From NCBI GenBank assembly GCA_002840055.1, contig PGZJ01000001.1:248001-312000 (forward strand): a DNA stretch of 64,000 nucleotides, written 5' to 3'. Position 1 is the stretch's first letter. Every line of letters starts with the position of its first letter. This DNA comes from Gammaproteobacteria bacterium HGW-Gammaproteobacteria-11 (GTDB lineage Bacteria; Pseudomonadota; Gammaproteobacteria; Pseudomonadales; Pseudomonadaceae). Below the pieces are notes generated by a model. The model saw nothing but the letters and a program-made list of their open reading frames with translations. It searched no databases and was not told where the DNA came from. The position numbers and the translations under genes were made by a program. Shown here one piece after another: positions 1-6,564 of this stretch.

Positions 1-144
1 CAGGGTGATCAGCCGGGTGCGGATCTCCAGCAGCTCTTTGGCACTGGCACTCTGTCGGCCTACAAACCAGGCGTAACTGCCAATGGCCGCAGTCAGAATC
101 CAGCGCATGGCCTCGAACGAAAAATTGAGTTGCTCAATATCCAC
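1..144 (-). CDS. DUF2730 family phage protein, partial (5' part only)
   Basis: The reading frame starts with GTG at 144, preceded by a good ribosome site (gagaaggaac), and runs off the left edge of the window. The visible 48 residues begin VDIEQLNFSFEAMRWILTAA and continue through a membrane segment (about residues 13 to 30) into a charged helix. That matches the start of the DUF2730 family, found after the lysis genes in Mu-like phages; its function is unknown. It overlaps the end of the Rz1-like gene by 11 bases, as expected in a tightly packed late operon. Confidence 0.7.
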   Translation of the reverse strand, partial: MDIEQLNFSFEAMRWILTAAIGSYAWFVGRQSASAKELLEIRTRLITL

Positions 145-403
145 TATCAGGTTCCTTCTCCAGGTAATCGATCAGCTCGACCAGTTGACCGCCGCAGCGC
201 CCATACAAGTCGTACATCTCCTTTAATGCGATCAGCGCCGCATCAGCGTGGCTGTTCATCATGTCCACTGGTGCTGGGCACGGCACGGCCAAGGCCGGTG
301 GTAACGGCTTGTGCCGCACGATCACGAGCGGAGTTGGTGAGGCGCAGGCTGTCAGCGTCATACACGCAGCCAGCACGATCGGGGGCAGTAAGTGTGAGCG
401 CAT
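134..403 (-). CDS. Rz1-like outer-membrane spanin lipoprotein
   Basis: An 89-residue lipoprotein with signal peptide MRSHLLPPIVLAACMTLTAC and a lipobox (LTAC) followed by a proline-rich stretch (KPLPPALAVPCPAP), the usual make-up of an o-spanin. I start it at the ATG at 401-403 because that places the signal peptide at the N-terminus. Most of the gene lies inside the 3' half of the Rz-like gene in another frame, the classic nested Rz/Rz1 arrangement. The pair is expected to fuse inner and outer membranes in the last step of lysis. Confidence 0.8.
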   Translation of the reverse strand: MRSHLLPPIVLAACMTLTACASPTPLVIVRHKPLPPALAVPCPAPVDMMNSHADAALIALKEMYDLYGRCGGQLVELIDYLEKEPDSGY

Positions 404-698
404 GGCGTAGCTCTCGTGTTGTCTGCCGGTCAGCCTGCTGGCGATCGGCAATAGATTGAGTGATAGCCCTGCTTGCGGCATATGCATCGGAGGTCAAGCG
501 CTGGCTGGATATGATCAGTACGGTCAATTCGTCGATCGTGTCCTGTTTACATTCAGCCTCTGCAGCTGCAACACCCTTTTTGTAACCGATACCTTCGGCA
601 TCCATCAGGCGCAGTTCATAAACCGTGACAATACCCAGCAGCAGCCCAGCTGAGACCCATATTGCTACGTTATTCACAACTGGTACCGTTCGGCGCAT
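243..698 (-). CDS. Rz-like inner-membrane spanin
   Basis: A 151-residue protein with one N-terminal membrane anchor (about residues 9 to 28) followed by a long polar helix rich in Ala, Gln, Asp and Arg (about 40 to 110) that would span the periplasm as a coiled coil. This fits an i-spanin. Its start overlaps the end of the endolysin gene by 25 bases and its 3' part contains the Rz1-like gene. Family assignment rests on architecture and position, since spanins are poorly conserved in sequence. Confidence 0.75.
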   Translation of the reverse strand: MRRTVPVVNNVAIWVSAGLLLGIVTVYELRLMDAEGIGYKKGVAAAEAECKQDTIDELTVLIISSQRLTSDAYAASRAITQSIADRQQADRQTTRELRHALTLTAPDRAGCVYDADSLRLTNSARDRAAQAVTTGLGRAVPSTSGHDEQPR

Positions 699-1357
699 AC
701 ACCGGCGCCCCAGCCCGCCCGGACATACATGGGCTCATGCCGTTCAAGAATGCGTCTTGGGTAGTCGCGGTTCTCGCGGAAGTTGGCAGCCGAGCGGCCA
801 GCGTTGTACCGCTCGACAGAATCAAACCAGGTCAGCGGATCGGCCCCAGAAGCCGATGCCACCTTTTTGTCGCGGTTGATCCAACCCAGCCCGCCGTTAT
901 AGGCAGCCAGAGCCATTGCCCACTTCTCGCAGTGGGTGTGCGCTTGGATTCGCTCAAGGTGCCACTTGTTGTAAGCCACCATTGCTCGCATTGACCAGCC
1001 CGGATTGAACGGCTGCGCGGGCCCAACGGATAGCGGGTATATCTCCGCCATCCAAGTCGCGGTGCCCGGCATAAACTGCGCCAGGCCCTGAGCCCCGGCC
1101 GGGGACGTTACATCCGGCCGCCAGCCGCTTTCCTGATGTATCTGCCCTGCGAGCGTTGCAATCGGCGCATTGAGGCCAAAGCCATGCTGGGCCACTCTGA
1201 CCAAGTCACGCTTGTATTGCTCTGCCGCTCGCGGAAGGTCTTGAGCGAATGCAGGCTGGCAACCCAGCCCGGCAAGCGTGAAGATGATCAGCGCAAACCA
1301 CACAACCAGGTGCAGGTTACGGGTGATTGGCGAGAGATGAGCTGTCCAGTTACGCAT
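674..1357 (-). CDS. Phage endolysin, lytic transglycosylase (SLT domain)
   Basis: This 227-residue protein has an N-terminal hydrophobic segment (about residues 15 to 36) ending in AFA, which could be a cleavable signal or a signal-arrest-release anchor. A soluble lytic transglycosylase domain follows, with catalytic glutamate E76 in HQESGW and the family motifs GAQGLAQFMPGT and ALAAYNGG. It would cleave murein glycan strands during lysis. Export by its own signal would let it work with a pinholin-type partner, and the upstream gene is holin-like. The start at 1357 is chosen over an upstream ATG because the signal segment then follows directly. Confidence 0.88.
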   Translation of the reverse strand: MRNWTAHLSPITRNLHLVVWFALIIFTLAGLGCQPAFAQDLPRAAEQYKRDLVRVAQHGFGLNAPIATLAGQIHQESGWRPDVTSPAGAQGLAQFMPGTATWMAEIYPLSVGPAQPFNPGWSMRAMVAYNKWHLERIQAHTHCEKWAMALAAYNGGLGWINRDKKVASASGADPLTWFDSVERYNAGRSAANFRENRDYPRRILERHEPMYVRAGWGAGVCAERYQL

Positions 1358-1359
1358 GG

Positions 1360-1710
1360 TCACAGCCCCAGGGTCAGGCCAAGCACGCACGCGAGCACGA
1401 TCAGCGCGCGACGTAGACAGGCAAAAGCGAATCGCAACTCGCTGCGGTCCCGCTCAACGTCAGACGGTACGCAACCACCGGGACCGGGCAGGCCGGACAG
1501 GCACGTATGAGGGCGACCGTAGGGAAACAGCGCACGGTCGAGCCAGTAGGCCAGTACGGCGCCGAGCACCACCAGGCTAAGTTTGTAGAAGATGACCGGC
1601 ACTTGCTCGGGCGCGGCCAGTGCAAGGCCGAGCATCATCACCAAGGCAACGATGAGCCAGCCCAGCAGGCGCGGCAAACGGGAAGTACTACACGATGGAG
1701 ATCCGTACAT
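1360..1710 (-). CDS. Putative phage holin (membrane protein)
   Basis: A 116-residue protein with hydrophobic segments at about 15-33, 39-59 and 98-116 separated by a charged, cysteine-containing loop. It lies two bases upstream of the endolysin gene on the same strand and has a good ribosome site (caggagctgaac). Size, membrane topology and place in the lysis cassette support a holin. I see no signature that proves it. Confidence 0.6.
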   Translation of the reverse strand: MYGSPSCSTSRLPRLLGWLIVALVMMLGLALAAPEQVPVIFYKLSLVVLGAVLAYWLDRALFPYGRPHTCLSGLPGPGGCVPSDVERDRSELRFAFACLRRALIVLACVLGLTLGL

Positions 1711-1729
1711 TGTTCAGCTCCTGAGACCA

Positions 1730-1750
1730 TTGTTATCGAGGTATTAACAA
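1730..1750. promoter_or_regulatory. Dyad symmetry upstream of the lysis genes
   Basis: TTGTTA and TAACAA form a 6+6 inverted repeat with a 9-base spacer just upstream of the holin gene, in the gap between the end of the lysogenic operon and the start of the lysis operon. Mor/C-type activators bind spaced dyads at late promoters, so this may be an activator or repressor site. No convincing -10/-35 pair was found. The assignment is speculative. Confidence 0.3.
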
Positions 1751-1796
1751 GGTCTTCAGGGTGATCTATACGATGTCAGATGTATTTTTGCGCGCG

Positions 1797-1823
1797 CAAA
1801 AGAAACCCGCCGGGTGGCGGGTC
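1797..1823 (-). terminator. Rho-independent terminator after the lysogenic operon
   Basis: On the minus strand, ACCCGCC and GGCGGGT form a 7-bp GC-rich stem with a 4-base loop (1805-1822), followed by TTTCTTTT. It sits directly after the stop codon of the coiled-coil zinc-ribbon gene, so it would separate the repressor operon (3592 to 1828) from the lysis operon starting at 1710. Confidence 0.75.
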
Positions 1824-1827
1824 GATA

Positions 1828-2235
1828 TCAATCAAGATCGTTCTGGCCAAATGCAGACCTACAACTATTGCACTCCCACTCACCAGCAAACCTAAAAGCC
1901 TCTGCCATACGGGACAGTCGGATTTTTTGCTGACTCTTGTCCCAGCAAGTGGTGCAAAAAGGATGCTGATCATCACCGAAGTAATACAGTCCGTCTTTGA
2001 ATACAGGCTTATCGGAATTCCGAACCTGCAGCTGTTCACGCAAACGCTGATTCTCTTCAGTAAGTACTGCAAGCTTGCCTTTGAGTTCTGCTGCCGCCAA
2101 TTTGGCGTCGGCAAGACTTACAGATAGGTCTGCAACGACCATTTTGAGATCGGCGTCGGCGACCTTTTTTGTAAGCTCCCGGAGCTTTCCGAGGGCATCA
2201 ACGGCTGCTTGTATCGCGAGAGCGGCATCAATCAT
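1828..2235 (-). CDS. Coiled-coil protein with C-terminal zinc ribbon
   Basis: This 135-residue protein has an Ala/Leu/Lys-rich coiled coil over about residues 5 to 70. A C-terminal domain contains CTTC and CNSC, four cysteines spaced as in a zinc ribbon. Similar unnamed proteins are common in prophages and islands of Pseudomonas and enterobacteria. Its start overlaps the stop of the preceding lipoprotein gene (ATGA), so it is the last gene of the repressor operon and should be made in the lysogen. The function is unknown; a DNA, RNA or protein adaptor role is possible. Confidence 0.72.
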   Translation of the reverse strand: MIDAALAIQAAVDALGKLRELTKKVADADLKMVVADLSVSLADAKLAAAELKGKLAVLTEENQRLREQLQVRNSDKPVFKDGLYYFGDDQHPFCTTCWDKSQQKIRLSRMAEAFRFAGEWECNSCRSAFGQNDLD

Positions 2236-2741
2236 GGGCTCAAGACTACCTCTTTGGCTTCACCACCACTGACGCTGATGGCTTGCATCATCCCGCCGCC
2301 CTGGGCGTGCCGCGCAACTACCCAGGTGATTACGCTGACCAGATAGAATTCTCCATCTGCAACATTAGAAAACTGGAAGTTGCCCTGAGCATCACATCTG
2401 GTGTGCGGCGCGAGCTGGTGATAATCGGGAGGATCGGGTGTAAACGTCATCTGCATCGCATACACGGGGGCATACCCCTTGACGCTGTTGCCCCAGATTG
2501 CCTCCATGCGCTCTGTTGCGTACGCAGTTTTAGGTATCAGGTTGATAGGGAGTCCGGCACAGGTCACTACACCGCCGCCTTGCTGCCTGATAAGCGCGCT
2601 GCCTGAAATGATATTGGGGCCCGGGGCTGCTAAACGCCTGGCCTCTTCCGCGTGAAATTCCCGGCTGATAGGAATTACCTGGCCAGCGCAGCCAGTGAGG
2701 ACAAGAACAGCACACAGCCCAGCAATGATTTTGGTGCTCAT
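2232..2741 (-). CDS. Prophage lipoprotein with carboxypeptidase-regulatory-like fold
   Basis: A 169-residue lipoprotein with signal MSTKIIAGLCAVLVLTGC (lipobox LTGC). The mature part ends in a segment resembling a carboxypeptidase-regulatory or transthyretin-like beta-sandwich (CDAQGNFQFSNVADGEFYLV). The start at 2741 gives the signal peptide at the N-terminus and has a nearby ribosome site (aaaggga). It would sit in an outer- or inner-membrane leaflet. Because it is co-transcribed with the repressor it should be expressed in the lysogen, as surface-exclusion or conversion lipoproteins are; that role is an inference. Confidence 0.7.
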   Translation of the reverse strand: MSTKIIAGLCAVLVLTGCAGQVIPISREFHAEEARRLAAPGPNIISGSALIRQQGGGVVTCAGLPINLIPKTAYATERMEAIWGNSVKGYAPVYAMQMTFTPDPPDYHQLAPHTRCDAQGNFQFSNVADGEFYLVSVITWVVARHAQGGGMMQAISVSGGEAKEVVLSP

Positions 2742-2761
2742 AAAGATCCCTTTTTTAGTGT

Positions 2762-3109
2762 TTACCAATTCCGCTTGAACCACTCGACCACCAGCATATA
2801 CACACAGACGGTGATCAGCACCACCCCAACCGCGGTTACAAGCATGCCTCCCAGTTCACCGGGAGTCGTGGCCACTCCGGAATCGATGCGTCGCTGCATC
2901 AACCAGCCAAACACCACAAACACGCCCATCACAAAGCCCACCAACTTGGTGCGGGCTTCCATCATGGCTTCGTGACTGCGGCAGTGATTGCAGATAACGC
3001 GCTCCGGATCAATGACGCGCACCTCGCACCGGGGGCATGCCTTGATCTTGAGCTCGTAGTAATTGTTACCCGCTACGCGATTGCCATTTCCCTTGACCTT
3101 AATCTCCAT
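2762..3109 (-). CDS. Membrane protein with zinc ribbon and N-terminal NG motif
   Basis: This 115-residue protein has three parts: an N-terminal motif KVKGNGNRVAGNNYYE (residues 4-19); a zinc ribbon with CPRC and CNHC (about 25-43); and two membrane segments (about 56-70 and 88-108). The N-terminal motif repeats the C-terminal tail of the repressor gene 9 bases upstream (KVKGNNNRTAGGTYNE), with 11 of 16 residues identical. The gene follows the repressor in the same operon. No function is known; it could bring repressor-like proteins or DNA to the membrane. Confidence 0.7.
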   Translation of the reverse strand: MEIKVKGNGNRVAGNNYYELKIKACPRCEVRVIDPERVICNHCRSHEAMMEARTKLVGFVMGVFVVFGWLMQRRIDSGVATTPGELGGMLVTAVGVVLITVCVYMLVVEWFKRNW

Positions 3110-3118
3110 CAGTAATCC

Positions 3119-3592
3119 TCATTTTTCGTTATAGGTCCCGCCCGCCGTGCGGTTGTTGTTGCCTTTCACTTTCACTGCTTTGCGTTTTGGCCCTGTTGAG
3201 CCATCGCCGGATAAGAGTGCTACCGCTTGCATCTTTAGGGTCAGCGGTGCGGCTCGAAAAAGCTCGAGCAGATCCGCCTCATCTTGCGTCAGACCTGCCT
3301 GCGCCCGTCCAAGCACTTTTTGAGTCAACTCCAGATAGTCGCCAGGGGCACGACCTTCCACGCGTTTGAAATGCTCCATTTCAGTTTCGCCCGTTAGGAT
3401 GTATTCCACGGGGACCGCGAGGTCGAGTCTGCGGGCTGCCAGCGCATACAGCTTCTCTTCTGGAAAAGCATCCCGCCGCTTCCTTTCCGAGAAAGCCGCC
3501 TTGGTCATCCCAAGCGCCGCCGCGACTTCTTGATCGCTTGTTACACCTAGCACTTCTTTCAGACGCAGAAGCTGCGCATCAAAATTCCGCAT
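3119..3592 (-). CDS. CI-like phage repressor
   Basis: A 157-residue protein whose first 70 residues match the bacteriophage CI repressor helix-turn-helix family (SDQEVAAALGMTKAAFSERKRRDAFP, then LYALAARRLDLAVPVEYILTGE). No LexA-type serine protease domain is visible; instead there is a helical middle part and a tail carrying the NG motif shared with the next gene. It is divergent from the gp16-family regulator across a 98-base operator region. It probably maintains lysogeny by silencing the rightward early promoter. Confidence 0.85.
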   Translation of the reverse strand: MRNFDAQLLRLKEVLGVTSDQEVAAALGMTKAAFSERKRRDAFPEEKLYALAARRLDLAVPVEYILTGETEMEHFKRVEGRAPGDYLELTQKVLGRAQAGLTQDEADLLELFRAAPLTLKMQAVALLSGDGSTGPKRKAVKVKGNNNRTAGGTYNEK

Positions 3593-3599
3593 AATTTTA

Positions 3600-3629
3600 T
3601 TGACTCAGTCAATATATCTTGACTATATT
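3600..3629 (+). promoter_or_regulatory. Early rightward promoter with repressor operator
   Basis: TTGACT (3600-3605) and TATATT (3624-3629) are 18 bases apart and make a good sigma-70 promoter reading into the early operon. The -35 box lies inside a perfect 13-base palindrome, TTGACTCAGTCAA (3600-3612). A second imperfect dyad, AATATA/TATATT (3611-3629), covers the -10. This is what is expected for an operator bound by the divergent CI-like repressor. Confidence 0.65.
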
Positions 3630-3690
3630 GAATCCACACAAACGCACGTCACATGCGTATCCCGATTACACAATCTATGGAGCACTATCA

Positions 3691-3927
3691 ATGCCCATTC
3701 GCACTCCTGAAGAAGTTCGTCGCGAGCTTGCCAGCAAAGGCATCTCGGTCAGCCAGTGGGCCGCGTCCAATGGCTTCAGCGTCAATCTCGTCTTCGAGGT
3801 CCTTGCTGGCCGCAAGCAGGGCATACGCGGCCAGTCCCACAAAATCGCCGTAAAGCTCGGCCTCAAAGAGGGCGAGGTGGTGGAAGAGCACCAGATCGCC
3901 AACACCCTTCTTCGCCGCACAGCCTGA
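3691..3927 (+). CDS. BcepMu gp16-family DNA-binding regulator
   Basis: A 78-residue protein that matches the phage-associated BcepMu gp16 family along its length (RTPEEVRRELASKGISVSQW, NGFSVNLVFEVLAGRKQGIRGQSHKIAVKLGL). The family is thought to be a small helix-turn-helix protein acting like Ner or Cro at the early control region. I use the ATG at 3691 with ribosome site ggag; an in-frame upstream start would add residues read from the promoter region. It is the first gene of the rightward operon. Confidence 0.85.
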   Translation: MPIRTPEEVRRELASKGISVSQWAASNGFSVNLVFEVLAGRKQGIRGQSHKIAVKLGLKEGEVVEEHQIANTLLRRTA

Positions 3928-3937
3928 GGCCAATCCC

Positions 3938-4135
3938 ATGTCACTCGCCACCCTCAAAAAACGCTACAGAGCCGCCCTCAATGGCTGCATCACCGCTCAA
4001 GACCGGCGGCGCGAAATACCTGGTAGCCCTGCCACCTTCGACGAGCGGTTCATGTGGTCCTGCATCGCCAATCGCTGCCGCAACGAATACCGGCGCATCG
4101 AGCGTCAGATCAAACAACAGGAGGCATCCGCATGA
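3938..4135 (+). CDS. Small basic phage protein, unknown function
   Basis: A 65-residue Arg/Lys-rich, Cys-containing protein (MSLATLKKRYRAALNGC...). It follows the gp16-family gene by 10 bases and overlaps the next start by four bases (ATGA), so it reads as part of the same operon. I do not recognise it. Confidence 0.6.
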   Translation: MSLATLKKRYRAALNGCITAQDRRREIPGSPATFDERFMWSCIANRCRNEYRRIERQIKQQEASA

Positions 4136-4677
4136 TCCAACCCACCCACTATATCGAGCCCCTCGACGCCTGGCGCCGCGCGCTGGACGTCGTCATCGCT
4201 TCCGCGCCGGTCGGCCATGAGACCCTGGTTGCACAGCAACTGCAGGATGCGCTGCGCTCATACCAGCAGCAGGGTCCGATCCAACGCGTCACCATGGGTG
4301 AGCGCAAGGCCTGCAATCAACTGACCTACCTCGCAGTGGGGCAGCTGATACTGTGCGCGCCCAAACCAGCGATCGACGTCCAGGGCTTCCCTCGTAACGC
4401 CAAGGTCATCGGTGAGCAGCGCTTTCATGACGGCGGCTACGTGCACACGCCAGTTGCTCGACCAGCCCGGCCAGCATCCGCTGGCCAGCTTCTGCAACAG
4501 CAGATGGAGCGGCGGGCCAGCTCACTGACAACAGAGAATTGTCCAGTTGCCCTTGTGCATCACTGTGCATCTCAACCTGCGCAGCCAGCCGCAGCCACGC
4601 CTGCGCCAATGCCTGGATCTGCCCCTCTACCTGTAACAACCGATCTTCATTCATCTGATACGTCTCCCGTCAATTGA
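4132..4677 (+). CDS. Phage early protein, unknown; tail overlaps an antisense gene
   Basis: This 181-codon frame has an excellent ribosome site (caggagg) before ATG 4132. The first 105 or so residues look like a normal folded protein (HYIEPLDAWRRALDVVIASA..., GERKACNQLTYLAVGQ). From about 4,440 on, the composition turns Ala/Pro/Thr/Ser-rich and overlaps an open frame on the other strand (4406-4654) that has its own ribosome site. Either the two genes really overlap, or this gene once ended earlier and a frame change extended it. The function is unknown. Confidence 0.6.
   Translation: MIQPTHYIEPLDAWRRALDVVIASAPVGHETLVAQQLQDALRSYQQQGPIQRVTMGERKACNQLTYLAVGQLILCAPKPAIDVQGFPRNAKVIGEQRFHDGGYVHTPVARPARPASAGQLLQQQMERRASSLTTENCPVALVHHCASQPAQPAAATPAPMPGSAPLPVTTDLHSSDTSPVN
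4406..4654 (-). CDS. Small helical phage protein on the opposite strand
   Basis: An 82-residue protein, MNEDRLLQVEGQIQALAQAW..., with two amphipathic helices and a basic tail. It has a ribosome site (gggag) 8 to 10 bases upstream and starts from a control region shared with the rightward regulator at 4776. It lies wholly inside the 3' part of the 4132 gene, tail to tail. Its sequence looks more protein-like than the forward frame there. The function is unknown. Confidence 0.5.
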   Translation of the reverse strand: MNEDRLLQVEGQIQALAQAWLRLAAQVEMHSDAQGQLDNSLLSVSWPAAPSAVAEAGQRMLAGLVEQLACARSRRHESAAHR

Positions 4678-4705
4678 GGCCTATCAGATTGGGTTATTGA
4701 AACAC

Positions 4706-4723
4706 TTTTGCCCATAGGCAAAA
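4706..4723. promoter_or_regulatory. Palindromic operator in a second divergent control region
   Basis: TTTTGCC-CATA-GGCAAAA is a perfect 7+7 dyad with a 4-base centre, like operators of Xre/CI-type regulators. It lies between the leftward gene ending at 4406 and the rightward CII-like gene at 4776. On the minus strand TTGCCT within it is followed 17 bases later by AATAAC, a plausible leftward promoter that the bound protein would block. Confidence 0.5.
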
Positions 4724-4775
4724 AGACTATTTGTTTGGATGCCGATTATGAACTGCGGCAGGGGAGCTTCCAAAA

Positions 4776-5261
4776 ATGAAAAGAAAATGGAAAAGCTGGG
4801 TACCGCGCTCGCCAGCAGAGGCAATGGAAGGCTGCGCACAGCGCGCCCTGGAACACCACCGTCGCGGCTTAGAGCGCCTGGCCTGTGACCACCTGGGCCA
4901 ACACAACTCAAGCTCGCTGTACAAATGGATGGGCAACGGCCGCTTGCCCCTAACCTTGATCCTACCGTTCGAGCGTGCTTGTGGCGTCCCGCTGATCACC
5001 CGATACCTCGCCGCCGCCCACGGCAAGCTGCTAGTGGACGTGCCCACCGGCCGCAAGACCCAGGCGCAAGACGTCCAGCAGCTGCAAACCGTACTGAACG
5101 ACGCGGTCGGCGCCGTGCTCGCGTTCAGCGATGGCCGCAAGAACGCCAACGAAACCCTGGACGCGCTGCGCGCTGGCCTGGAGTCACTCGCATGGCACCA
5201 CGGCAACGTAGAGCAGCACGACCAACCCCAGCTCGAACTCGGAGACACCGACGATGAATGA
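4776..5261 (+). CDS. CII-like phage regulatory protein (putative)
   Basis: A 161-residue protein. The segment around residues 25-95 (HHRRGLERLACDHLGQHNSSSLYKW, then RLPLTLILPFERACGVPLITRYLAAAHGKLLVDV) resembles the phage CP76/CII regulatory family, in which a helix-turn-helix is followed by a phrase on low-copy bases. The C-terminal half is a polar helix. It follows the palindromic operator at 4706-4723 and overlaps the next gene by eight bases, so it probably opens the transposition part of the early operon. Confidence 0.6.
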   Translation: MKRKWKSWVPRSPAEAMEGCAQRALEHHRRGLERLACDHLGQHNSSSLYKWMGNGRLPLTLILPFERACGVPLITRYLAAAHGKLLVDVPTGRKTQAQDVQQLQTVLNDAVGAVLAFSDGRKNANETLDALRAGLESLAWHHGNVEQHDQPQLELGDTDDE

Positions 5262-5565
5262 CAAGACCCGCATATCCGAAAGCGGCGCGCGCTGCCTGCG
5301 CGTCATGAAAAAACTACGCGGGCACAGCCTGCAGGGCCTGAGCAACGGCGACCTGGTCCAAGCGCTGGGCATGAATGCCTCTGCTATCAATCGCTGCCTC
5401 GGCACCCTGATCAGCGAGGGGCTGGCCGTGAAGCTCGACAACGGCCGCTTTGCCCTGAGCGTCGCAGCTCTGCAGATCGCCCAGGCCCACGCCGAGGAAA
5501 TGACCAGAGCAAGCAGCCGCATCAACGAACTGAACCAGCGCGTAGCCGCTGGCAGCCACCACTGA
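5254..5565 (+). CDS. Winged helix-turn-helix phage protein
   Basis: A 103-residue protein with an IclR/MarR-like winged helix (LQGLSNGDLVQALGMNASAINRCLGTLISEGLAVKLDNGRFALS, about residues 27-70) and a helical C-terminus. It is expected to bind DNA. The gene is translationally coupled to the one before it and lies 14 bases before the coiled-coil gene. The target is unknown. Confidence 0.65.
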   Translation: MNDKTRISESGARCLRVMKKLRGHSLQGLSNGDLVQALGMNASAINRCLGTLISEGLAVKLDNGRFALSVAALQIAQAHAEEMTRASSRINELNQRVAAGSHH

Positions 5566-5579
5566 GCAAGGGATAGACC

Positions 5580-6563
5580 ATGGCACGTACGAAGAATGAA
5601 GTAACGCAGGATGTTGAGCTGCCTGAGCTGGATGTTCAAAAGGTTTCCGACATTCAAAATGCAGCCGCGGCAGCAGGCAAGCTTTTGGCCCAGGACACCA
5701 TGCGAGTTTCAGCTTTGATCAATCAGCGGGTAGGACGCCGCCAGATCACCAACATGATCGTAAAACTGTTAACCGTTACCGATTTGATCGACCTGCAGGC
5801 CATCAAAGAAAGCAAGGGATACAAGGGTTTTGAGACGCTGGTCGATGAAAAACTGGTAACCGTTACCACTTGGGACGATTACTGCAGACTGGTTGAAGGT
5901 AAATCCAGGGAATCAATCGACAACGACCTTGCCAACTTCGCCGTATTCGGAGAAGAACTCTATGAAGCCATGCACCAGGTCGGCATTGGCCCGTCCAAAA
6001 TGCGCGCCTTGCGCAAGCTCCCAGATGACCACCGCAGCGCGCTCATCGAAGCTGCAAAGGCTGGGAATACCGATGACGTCGAGCTGCTTGCCGAAGAGCT
6101 GATCGCCAAGCACCAGGCCGAGAAAGACGCCCTCATCAAAGACCGCGACGAGGCCCATGCCGACTACGACGCCCAGGGCGAAGTACTCGCACGCCGGGCC
6201 CAGGAGCTTGACCAGACTCGCGAGGAGCTGGCCCGCGTGCAGCGGCGCCTGCAGAGCATGCCTACATCAGAGGCCATCAAAGAGCTACGCATGGAAGTCA
6301 GCGCCGTGGCCTATGAGACCGAGACGCTGATCATGGGCAAGCTGCGCGGCGCGTTCGAGCAGCTCTCAACCGAAAGCGCCACCACCGGCGAGGATCCACG
6401 CGACTACATGGCCGCCCTGGTCAAGCAGTTGGAGCTGCAGATCATCGCGATCCGCGAAGACTACAACTTGCCGGACGATTCGGGTTCTGCCGGCCTTGAT
6501 TGGATGCAGCCCGGAGCCGCTGATGCTGCCGCCGAATCTCTCGGCATCAAGGCGAGCAACTGA
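5580..6563 (+). CDS. Phage coiled-coil protein, unknown function
   Basis: This 327-residue protein sits directly upstream of the transposase. Residues 1-175 are globular and helical (RVSALINQRVGRRQITNMIV, FETLVDEKLVTVTTWDDYC). Residues 175-245 form a strong coiled coil (EKDALIKDRDEAHADYDAQG...), and a shorter helical tail follows. Proteins of this size and shape occur at this place in BcepMu- and B3-like phages, but I cannot name a function. A role as transposition or replication accessory factor is inferred from position only. Confidence 0.65.
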   Translation: MARTKNEVTQDVELPELDVQKVSDIQNAAAAAGKLLAQDTMRVSALINQRVGRRQITNMIVKLLTVTDLIDLQAIKESKGYKGFETLVDEKLVTVTTWDDYCRLVEGKSRESIDNDLANFAVFGEELYEAMHQVGIGPSKMRALRKLPDDHRSALIEAAKAGNTDDVELLAEELIAKHQAEKDALIKDRDEAHADYDAQGEVLARRAQELDQTREELARVQRRLQSMPTSEAIKELRMEVSAVAYETETLIMGKLRGAFEQLSTESATTGEDPRDYMAALVKQLELQIIAIREDYNLPDDSGSAGLDWMQPGAADAAAESLGIKASN

Positions 6564-6564
6564 A

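Noticed and set aside
4258..4497. Minus-strand frame of 79 codons antisense to the 4132 gene
   Set aside because: It has no ribosome site and its start lies inside the better-supported minus-strand gene at 4406-4654, in another frame. It looks like a shadow of the forward gene.
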